A DNA stretch of 26,605 nucleotides from Mnemiopsis leidyi (Eukaryota > Ctenophora > Tentaculata > Lobata > Bolinopsidae). Below, one piece after another: positions 19,098-26,605 of this stretch. The stretch lies in assembly GCA_000226015.1 (NCBI GenBank), contig JH154139.1:68110-94714 (forward strand). The letters run 5' to 3'. The stretch's first letter is position 1, and each line of letters begins with the position of its first letter. The notes under the pieces are model-generated. The model worked only from the letters and a program-made list of their open reading frames with translations. It was not told the DNA's origin and searched no databases. A program made the position numbers and the translations under genes.

Positions 19098-19117
19098 TTT
19101 TGTGCACGTGCACAAAA
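19098..19117. repeat. perfect 20-bp palindrome
   Basis: TTTTGTGCACGTGCACAAAA is self-complementary with a central CACGTG (E-box core). It lies 12 bp after the 39-nt hairpin. Confidence 0.9.
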
Positions 19118-19178
19118 AGTACAAAACAAGGGTTGGCGATCGACAGCGTAATTTTGGAATATTAGCTCGAAAAGTGTC

Positions 19179-19201
19179 CGTACGTACGTACGTACGTACG
19201 T
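19179..19201. repeat. (TACG)n short tandem repeat
   Basis: About five and a half units of the self-complementary tetramer CGTA/TACG, in the same 150-bp block as the two palindromes. Confidence 0.85.
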
Positions 19202-19978
19202 CCGCCTCCTTTATCAAACTTATCATGTATACAATTACGATTATAGGTTTTAACTGCCCAAGGCCGCAGAATGTACTTCAGATATACATAATCATTATGA
19301 AATTTATGTATATTTGCCTCACATCAAGAAAAATGATCAAAATTCTATGAAATTTAGTTTTATTGAGTAATTTGTCGAAATTTGACAGATTGAAAGATGA
19401 ATGTAACACGATTTTAATCTCAGCTCCGTACACGGTACAAATCTATTTAACGACAAACTTACATAACGCTATTAGTATAAAGTATAAACACAACGCAGTA
19501 TGACTATGAGTATGAATAAATTATAAAGATAGCACAGACAGTATAATTATGACGACGTCATACAGACTTAACTCTTAAGATATTTGAAATAAAACAATGA
19601 AAAGAACGCGCGATAGTGTTCAAACTTTGCGCGTGCAGCTTGAAATTTTAAAATCATGCATTGAACGGCTGCATTAATTCGCGAGTCTGTATTTAAACGT
19701 GCAGAGCCAGAACTTGGAACTATGAAAATGAACCGAAATTAAGTGTGGTTAGTGGTTGCGTATTATGATTCCGTATTTCGCGAATTTTAATTACAATAAG
19801 TGACGGCATGATAATTGATACGGGAAATTCAGCGGTCGCCTGACACACGTGAAAGCGGCCGCAATTCTTGTTTATCTATCAGTTTTGTTGTTTTGGATGG
19901 AGGGTAGAATAAACCTAGCTAATTGAAGATAGAATTTCCACCGAAATTCATGAAACCGGTACCGTGCTGGAGGGAATA

Positions 19979-20062
19979 GGACCGGTAGCTCATTGGTAAA
20001 GCATTCATGTGGAAAACGAAAATTTGTCAGATAAATATCGAGTATCGACTCGTTGTGGTGCC
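19979..20062 (+). mobile_element. degenerate tRNA-like sequence, possible old SINE head
   Basis: GGTAGCTCATTGGTAAAGC at 19984-20002 resembles a tRNA D arm / pol III A box (TAGCTCATTGG). A weak B-box-like GAGTATCGACTC follows about 40 bp later. No body or tail could be defined and it does not fold as a tRNA. Confidence 0.3.
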
Positions 20063-20330
20063 AATGTATTTATTGACATTTGATGATCAGTGGACTTGGC
20101 GTCCATTCAAAGAATTTTCTCAGTACACATTAAATATTAAAACAATCAGCATCTAGCGTGAGGAAAATCTGAAATCCTGGTCGATTCAATTGTTAATAGT
20201 AAATGTTAAGACAACCCAGATATCATATTCTCATATTCAATCATTCGTCTTCTAATGAAACCGTTTGTATTATTTGTCAACTACATAGTTACATATGGGT
20301 TATAAGACAAACTCAATGCTCTTCTGTCAG

Positions 20331-23300
20331 GTTTAATCAAATTATTACTCCAAAAACGATGTACAACGTCAAAGTTGGACCCCCGGACTACGAAACGAAA
20401 ACTCTTTCGGTATGTGCTGCTGTAATCTTAACTGAAATTCAAACTTTTCCTCATGATTGTTTCTGTAAATTGTAGTCTGTTGGTTAAAAACATACAATCA
20501 TACATATATCATCTCTGATATGACACACACACTCCTCTTCCCAGGAACCTTCCCAGGACGTGATATCAGAGTGGGCTAAAAAGAAAGACTAAATCTAAAA
20601 CTTCCCCAGGACGTGATATTAGAGTGTACTAAAAGAAAGACTAAATCTAAAACTCTCCCAGGACGTGATATTAGAGTGTACTAAAAAGAAAGACTAAATC
20701 TATAACTCTCCCAGGACGTGATATTAGAGTGGGCAGACAAGACGGCCGACTCAGGAGACTTGCTCTACATCCAGGACGGTTGTGTGGGTATAGATTGTAA
20801 CCCTACCTGCCCCGATCAGCTCGACTTTGTCTACACCTCCAACTCTTGGTCGGACAAGGCCAACATCACTGTCATGGCTATATTAGGTGAATAACCCCCT
20901 CGTCTTTATCTTGGTTATAGGCTATATTAGGTGAAATACCCCCCTCGTCTTTATCTTGGTTATAGGCTATATTAGGTGAAATACCCCCCTTGTCTTTGTC
21001 TTGGTAGGCTATATAAAGTGAAATACCCCCCCCCCCCCCTTGTCTTTATCTTGGTAGATTGGGTATGGCACATTGGGTATGCTCCTTATATCACGTCAAA
21101 CTGAACCTCAATTTTGTTTACAATTTTAGACACAATGTGCTCTACATTGTATTGATAATATCAAACCACTGCATACCAAGAGTGATATTAAGTGCATATC
21201 TAGTGCATATCTAGTGCATATCTAGTGTGATATCTAGTACAATATCTAGTTTGATATCTAGTTTATATCTAGTACGATATAAAGTTTATATCTAGTGTGA
21301 TATCTAGTTTATATCTAGTGTGATATCTAGTTCATATCTAGTGTGATATCTACTTTACATCTAGTATGATATCTAGTTTATATCTAGTGTGATATCTAGT
21401 TTATATCTAGTGTGATATCTAGTTTATAACCTAGTGTGATATCTAGTCAATATCTAGTGTGATATCTAGTTTATATCTAGTGTGATATCTAGTTTATATC
21501 TAGTGTGATATCTAGTTTATATCTAGTTTGATATATAGTTAATATCTAGTGTGATATCTAGTTAATATCTAGTGTGGTATATAGTTTATATCTAGTTTGA
21601 TATATAGTTTATATGTAGTGCAATATCTAGTGTGATATCTAGTTTATAACTAGTGTGATAACTAGTGTGATATCTAGTTTATATCTAGTGTGATATCTAG
21701 TGGGATATCTAACCCATCACAAGATACCCACCCCAGGGACAATAACCGTTATCTGCCTGGTGTGGAAGGTTGTTATGATGGTCATGTTGTCATGGCTACA
21801 AGTCCAACAACGGAACAATCTGGGTACTTTCGCCGCCGACAGTTTTATCCCTGCCCTGGGACCGTGCGACATGATGAGTGTTTCGTGCGTCGATCTTGAT
21901 CATTCCATTACTTACATAGACAAAGGTATGTTCCTGACGTTTTATTACTTAATAAGCGGACAATTCGTCATCTTTACGTAATTTAAGCCGTTTAACTTAC
22001 ATACCTTCTTCCGTACCAATCTACCCGCTAAATTCCTATTCCGATATGAACCGATTACGAAAATACACAACATTAGATCAAGATGAGTATGAGAACGGGC
22101 CCAAGTTCAAGAAGCTAAGGAACGACCTGGAAGGTAACGGACCCCTGCTCGGTAATGGTAAAGTCCCCTCTCTAACACCAAAACCGTCAATGTCAGCCAT
22201 AAAAAGCCTTCAAAAGCGGACCAAGTAAGTTTACTGATTTATTTTTCTGCTTTTCATAGACGTCAGGGTTTTGGGAAGGGATTTCCCACGTAACAGCGTT
22301 TCTCGAAATTTGTTGGTGGTATTCACTCTCGTTGGTGGATCACTGTTACACGAGGGAACAATTTTTTACACCTTTACCAAGAAACCTGTCGAATACCGCA
22401 CCTGGTTTCTTTATTTCTTTAGTAAACTAGGCATCCCTTCGCGATCACATTCAGTACAGTCATGCCTCTTCACACAAAATCTCACAAACAGGAAGAAGGA
22501 CATCCTGAAAGGCGTGTCAGTTTACTTCAACCCTTCTTCCTTTGTCGGCATCATGGGGCCGAGCGGGTGCGGGAAAACTACTTTTCTGGACGTTGTGACG
22601 GGTCGTCGGGAGACCACCCGCCAGCAGAGAAAAAAGGTAATTTGAATCTAGATCGAGACATTTTTCATTACAAACATTCTTCAAATTCTGTAAATATCCC
22701 ATGATGTTTTAAAGTGGATTACACTACTTATAAGATAAAGTTGCCGTTTTTAAATAACCTAGGTTTCTAACAGTACTTCCTAGCAGCCAGGAGGGCTACC
22801 CCACGTAATACCGCTCATGAGATTTGTTGAGCACGTGTGTTGTAAAGCGTGTTTGTTGAGCACGTGTGTTGTGAAGCGTGTTTGTAGAGTGTCAACCACG
22901 TGTTTATTGTTAATCTATTTCTGTTCGGTCACCCCACCACGTGTTTATTTTTGAATTAATTCTGTTCGGTTTCCCCACCACAGCTTCCTGTATTTTGGAA
23001 AGATGTGTCCTAGTTTTAATATTTTATTTGCCTCTTAACTCCTAAGGGAAGGGTGGAAGGGGTGACCATTTGATGTGCTGATCTTCATGATACGATCTTA
23101 AATTTTGAAAATATTCATATTGATTATACTACGATGATTGTTATAATCTCGTAATATTGATATGACGATTATAAAATATTGAATATTACCCAACTATAGA
23201 AAATCACTCAACCGCGGTTGTCAAGTCCTTATATCACAATTATATCCATTAGATTCTAATTGACGGACAAGATTTCGACGAGATGAAGGAGGAATTTACG

Positions 23301-26300
23301 AAGATGTTGGCCTACGTTCTGCAGCTGGAGAGGCCGTATCACGAGGCGCTCACCGTCAGAGAGAACCTGACTTTCGAGTGAGTAGCTGTGGAATGGTGGA
23401 ATGATCCGGCGCTGTATTACCGAGAATTTATTTAAATTAGTACTAATTTCACGGCCATGGTCAGGATGATGAGGTGTGATATGTGGGCCGTTGTGAGGCT
23501 GTAAGTGTACTTAGCTGGAAAGTATTGATCACAATACAGCCCAAAATCGATTGAATAAAATTCGATCTCATTAGCGACCGTTCTTCTTGATCAGTTGGTC
23601 AATCAATCAAATTAGATGATCTGAAGTCTATTGTGCGTCAAATTCACTGATGATATTTTCCCAGGGCACTGATGAGACTTCCCAAAGATTGCCCTCTGAG
23701 TACAGTGTTTAACAGAGTAGAAACTGTTTTACAAGAGGTATGCACATATCTGTCTGTCTGTCCATGGATGCAAATAAGTTAAAATATGCCAAATTTAAGG
23801 TCTGTCTATCTGTCTGTCTGCCTACTGTCTATCTGTCCGTCTGTCTGTCTGTCCGTCTGTCTTCTGTCTAACTGCTTTACCAAAAACTTCCCTAATTTCA
23901 GTGTGGTCTAGACAAGATAGCTGATGCAGTAGTTGGAGGAGACGCTGGAGGAGGTATTAGTGGGGGCCAGGTTGGTTCTGTTATTTTTCCGATGTATCCA
24001 CCAGGTAGAAACCTGAATACGCAGGATCTTCAAGAACAGGATTTCGTATAGTATTAATCTTATAAAACCACTCATGTATTTCAGAAACGAAAGTTGTGTG
24101 TCGCACTTCAACTGATAGACTATCCCAGTATTATCTTCTTGGACGAACCAACGTCAGGTATTCCATTTATAGAAGCCCTACCTTTCGAGTAGATTATAAC
24201 AAGTTTCTCAATTCCCAGGCGCTAATTTATTCAAATTTAGATTTATCGGGATCCACATACATTAGGAATGTTTTTGTCCGGTTGTGTCAACCGGTGATCT
24301 TGGGTTGAAGTTTTCCAAGTCACTCGACACCTTAAAATACCTTAGACGGATATACAAATTCTTGTGAAAAATTTGAACCAAACTGCTTAAGTCCTTATTA
24401 GTGTGACTCACGTTAAAATTAGCACCGGAAAACATTGATATATCAGATATGTTGGCTTTGTTTAATACAATCCCAGTCAAACAATTTCTTTTTGTTAAAA
24501 CCGACAATAATACCCCTCTAAACAGTAAACAGAGTATAATCTCCAGGACGGACATTACTCCACTAAACGAAGTATAATCTCCAGGCCGGATATTATCCCA
24601 CTAAAACAGAGTATAATCTCCAGGCCGGACATTACCCCACTAAAACAGAGTATAATCTCCATTCTCCAGGCCGGACATTACTCCTTTAAAACAGAGTATA
24701 ATCTCCAGGCCGGACATTACTCCTATAAAACAGAGTATAATCTCCAGGCCGGACATTACCCCACTAAAACAGAGTATAATCTCCAGGCCGGACATTACCC
24801 CTACTAAAACAGAGTATAATCTCCAGGCCGGATATTACCCCACTAAAACAGAGTATAATCTCCAGGTCTGGATTCTACCAGCTCCTACGAACTGATGGCG
24901 ATGTTGTCCAAACTCCAAGTCAGTAAGCGCTGTATAGTACTGACGATACACCAGCCCCGACAGGAAATATTTCACTTGTTCACCCACATTCTCCTCCTGG
25001 TCGGCGGACAGGTTTTTAACAGCTAGCTCTTGTTATTGCTACTTATTAGGTTCTACATAGGTCTATCTCTCACTATTACTCAAATCTATCTTGATTTTAT
25101 GCAATACTTTTTGTTTTCCAATATAACTGCTACTTTTCTCAAAATCTATTATACAACACATCTAAATCTTTTTTGATATTACTCATTAGGGGTTTCCTCT
25201 CACATGTTTCAATCAATTTTAAACCTGTCCCAAATCACGAAATTCCCATGTGTCACTCGTGTGTCCATGTAATAAAAGATTGTTGTTACAAAAGATTGTT
25301 GTAAGGAACTTAAACCACTAGGTCGCATACTACGGCTCACCGCTTAAAGCATACGGAGTCCTGGAGACGGCTTTGCAGAAAAACAGCATGGAAATAAAAG
25401 ATTTTGTTGGAGATGCCGATATCAAGAACGAGGCTGATCTACTCATGGACATGCTGAATAATGTGAGGATTATATTAATCAATAGAGAATAATGCTGTGG
25501 AATAGGATCGCATTTTTGTAACTTGGGCAGCGATTGAATATTGCGAATCAATGTTGGAAAACTGCATTACGTGATTTAAAACATCTGCTACCTTGTTTAT
25601 TTGTTTGTTTGGATCAGGGCAAAAGAGATGGAGAATTTCTGATATGGAAACGTTTTATGAATTAAACCTTTATTTAGTGATCTGTTACTAGTCAACTGTA
25701 CTTCTAAACATTCTTTACCTTGCCGATCGCGTCTACAAGTCATTTAAAACTAATCACAGTTTTCACCAGGAAGATGCGCAAAAGATAATGATAGAGTATT
25801 ACAAAGAAACAGAGCTTAACAATGTGAAGGAAATAATCGGCAAGACAAATAAGCTATCGCCCTTCAACAAAGAAACTATTGCATCTAAAAAGAAAATGTA
25901 AGTATCTTCTTTGCGAGTATCCAACAATTTAGTTTCTGGATAAAAATTCATCATGAATCAAATATCTTTTATCATGCTTTATCAATAAGGTCAGTCATTT
26001 AGTACCCTTGATCATAGTGACTAGCGGCATGCTAAAAAATCTTGTTAAGGACTGACCACTTAGCCGTGGTCTTAAAGATTTACTAAAATATCTAAATATG
26101 ATTTTGTCCTTCTATCATGCAAATGATTTTGCATATTCTTCGTGGGATTAAGCCATATTCTCAACTTATGTGCACTTAATCTCAGGTATTGATTGACTTC
26201 AATATTCGAGAAGAAATTATTTAACGTTTTCAATCTAAAAACAATATGAACCATGTTCATTCCGTGCACTCCCCCGCACACACATGCACCCAGCTAACTA

Positions 26301-26605
26301 GACATGAACTCTCTCTCTCTTCCTCCAAGGGAAACCTTAACTAAATTTACACTAAAACCATTGGGCCGTTAGTTACGTAACCCGATCTACGTTGAAGCAG
26401 GATGGCTTCAGCTTCCCACACTTTTTTCTTTCCCTCAAATGTACGGCAAACAGTCTTACAAGTGTGGCATGTATACACACACACGCGCCCACATACAAAC
26501 ACACACGCACACGCAAACGCACACGCACACGCACACTCACACGCACACGCACACACACACACACATGGACACGCATACACACGACGCACACACACACACA
26601 CACAC
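20331..26605 (+). CDS. ABCG-type ABC transporter with N-terminal Cys-rich domain, 3' end beyond window
   Basis: In-phase exons: 20331-20409 (tentative), 20715-20886, 21737-21925, 22077-22224 (start uncertain), 22423-22636, 23253-23377, 23665-23737, 23902-23970, 24085-24157, 24866-25011, 25322-25462, 25770-25897, then a gtaagt donor. Order of parts: a Cys-containing, probably extracytosolic segment (GCVGIDCNPTCPDQ); a hydrophobic stretch (ITVICLVWKVVMMVMLSWL) that is probably a membrane span; a Lys-rich linker; then a nucleotide-binding domain with Walker A GPSGCGKTT, Q-loop YVLQ with LTVRENL, signature ISGGQKRK, Walker B IIFLDEPTSGLDS and H-loop LTIHQPRQ. All ATPase motifs look intact. Extracytosolic domain plus TM ahead of the ABC domain recalls yeast Adp1 and plant ABCG24/28-like proteins, not ABCG1/2 half-transporters. 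Substrate is unknown. The first exon or signal peptide was not found. Confidence 0.82.
20549..20734 (+). repeat. 52-53-bp x4 tandem array of a 3' splice site (ABCG-like gene)
   Basis: Acceptor AGs lie at 20555-56, 20608-09, 20660-61 and 20713-14. Each is preceded by CTCTCCC or CTTCCC and followed by GACGTGATAT(T/C)AGAGTG. Between them lie AAAGAAAGACTAAATCTA and, in two copies, TACTAAA, both branch-site-like. The last AG is the acceptor used for the 20715-20886 exon, so the unit is roughly the last 33 bp of intron plus the first 20 bp of exon. Upstream copies lead to an in-frame TAA. Confidence 0.88.
20877..21057 (+). repeat. 42-50-bp x4 tandem array of a 5' splice site (ABCG-like gene)
   Basis: Units start at 20877, 20921, 20966 and 21008. 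Each begins with the exon end GCTATATTAG (GCTATATAAA in the fourth), then GTGAA(A)TA, a C-run, CTTTATCTTGG and TAG. The first unit straddles the real exon end (20886). Each unit therefore holds a donor and, 34-40 nt later, an AG. The C-run reaches 14 in the last copy. Confidence 0.88.
21183..21712 (+). repeat. 12/24-bp satellite-like array in an ABCG-gene intron
   Basis: About 530 bp of alternating 12-mers, ATATCTAGTGTG and ATATCTAGTTTA, arranged as a 24-bp higher-order unit with EcoRV (GATATC) sites throughout. It ends in GGGATATCTAACCC, where the repeat core becomes a branch-site-like CTAAC, 25 bp before the acceptor of the 21737 exon. Confidence 0.9.
22823..22977 (+). repeat. two adjacent two-copy tandem duplications in an ABCG-gene intron
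   Basis: A 29-bp unit (TTTGTTGAGCACGTGTGTTG core) is repeated at 22823 and 22852, differing at one base. A 41-bp unit (CCACGTGTTTATT to TTCGGT..CCCCA) is repeated at 22896 and 22937. The second ends next to CCACCACAG, another acceptor-like sequence. Both lie within intron 22637-23252. Confidence 0.8.
23742..23875 (+). repeat. (TCTG)n-type tetranucleotide repeat
   Basis: Interrupted TCTG/TCCG/TCTA tetramers fill much of the intron 23738-23901, with a non-repeat break near 23765-23800. Confidence 0.85.
24532..24881 (+). repeat. ~39-bp x9 tandem array of a 3' splice site (ABCG-like gene)
   Basis: Nine AGs, at 24545, 24583, 24622, 24667, 24707, 24746, 24785, 24825 and 24864, each sit in AGTATAATCTCCAGG. 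Eight are followed by a GACATTACCCCACTAAAACA-type stretch that includes a branch-site-like ACTAAAAC. The ninth is the real acceptor, and the exon start GTCTGGATTCTACC resembles the repeat's GCCGGACATTACC. Most upstream copies would meet an in-frame TAA within seven codons. Confidence 0.9.
26458..26605. repeat. (CA)n / (CACACG)n microsatellite to the window edge
   Basis: A long alternating purine-pyrimidine run of CA with CG interruptions, the type of sequence that can adopt Z-DNA. It lies inside the ABCG-gene intron that starts at 25898. The Cys/Val-rich minus-strand frames across it are repeat artefacts. The rest of the intron (25898-26457) shows no exon I can support. Confidence 0.9.

Larger units (their letters stand above)
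18734..20330. other. gene-poor stretch with palindromes and degenerate repeats
   Basis: Apart from the possible small exon at 18986-19016, no coding exon could be supported. It contains a 39-nt perfect hairpin (19047-19085), a 20-bp palindrome (19098-19117), a TACG repeat (19179-19201) and a degenerate tRNA-like stretch (19979-20062). GC-rich motifs such as GCGCGCGC and GCGCACG near 18880-18900 stand out from the AT-rich background. It may hold decayed transposon sequence. Confidence 0.4.

Noticed and set aside
18675..19226. 183-codon open frame on the minus strand
   Set aside because: It runs across the + strand exons, the perfect hairpin and the TACG repeat. The protein has no recognisable domain and low-complexity parts, so it is probably chance.
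19057..19350. 97-aa ORF on +
   Set aside because: It is built from the hairpin and TACG repeat; not credible as a protein.
20557..20592. Alternative last exon (GAA CCT..GAC TAA) ending a separate gene
   Set aside because: It reads as a plausible C-terminus, but it is the first copy of an array whose last copy continues as a long conserved exon. It is better explained as a decoy copy, though not excluded.
22271..22422. Coding sequence of the transporter starting upstream of 22423
   Set aside because: The frame is open, but joining it to the previous exon needs a roughly 40-bp intron with a weak acceptor. TTTATTTCTTTAG at 22410-22422 is a much stronger acceptor and leads directly into the conserved domain.
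24532..24865. CRISPR-like array
   Set aside because: The units are contiguous tandem repeats without unique spacers, in a eukaryotic intron, and each contains a splice acceptor.
26347..26603. Cys/Val-rich minus-strand ORFs
   Set aside because: Translations of a CA/CG microsatellite.

Overview
This window looks like a metazoan nuclear genome. It has spliced genes with GT-AG introns, AT-rich introns and spacers, retrotransposon remnants (a LINE 3' end and a tRNA-derived SINE) and animal housekeeping genes. Ten gene models are packed head to tail into 26.6 kb, and all lie on the + strand. Most have a 3' splice acceptor (AG) 0-27 nt upstream of the start ATG. That layout is typical of animals with spliced-leader trans-splicing or operon-like clusters (for example ctenophores, some cnidarians, tunicates, flatworms, nematodes). 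A ctenophore or other early-branching animal is my guess; the sequence alone does not fix the phylum. Runs of N at 4999 and 13261-13274 show this is draft assembly.

Layout, left to right: (1) 1-330, LINE reverse transcriptase C-terminal remnant with a (TTA)n tail. (2) 413/439-979, a small unrecognised gene. (3) 1338-4362, PSMB5, the chymotrypsin-like 20S proteasome subunit, five exons. (4) 4814-5080, a tRNA-derived SINE. (5) 5213-5875, GSTK1, intronless. (6) 6757-9668, SLC2A13/HMIT-type sugar (myo-inositol) transporter, seven exons. (7) 10282-12495, NSUN2 tRNA/RNA m5C methyltransferase, intronless, with a possible indel near the C-terminus. (8) 12952-13537, TIMM13 small Tim chaperone, two exons and an assembly gap in the intron. 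(9) 13998-15296, RNASEH1 with mitochondrial and nuclear start codons, intronless. (10) 15588-17012, CDC7 kinase, intronless. (11) 18198 onward, the N-terminal exons of an unrecognised acidic protein. (12) about 20331 to beyond the right edge, an ABCG-type transporter with an N-terminal Cys-rich region, a membrane segment and a complete ATP-binding domain; its transmembrane half lies outside the window. The genes share no single pathway. They mix mitochondrial functions (GSTK1, TIMM13, one RNase H1 isoform), DNA replication (CDC7, RNase H1), RNA modification, proteolysis and transport, which is the usual content of operon-like clusters of broadly expressed genes.

The most striking feature is a recurring pattern at exon-intron boundaries. 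In several introns the splice junction is itself the unit of a tandem repeat. PSMB5 intron 2 ends in five 34-bp copies of branch site + AG + exon start. Two ABCG-gene introns end in 52-53-bp (x4) and about 39-bp (x9) copies of the same arrangement. One ABCG donor site is repeated as four 42-50-bp units, and one SLC2A13 donor sits inside an 11-bp tandem duplication. Almost all upstream or downstream copies would lead to an in-frame stop if used. I know of no named feature that explains this; it suggests a lineage-specific habit of duplicating splice junctions, either neutral or acting as decoy or poison splice sites.
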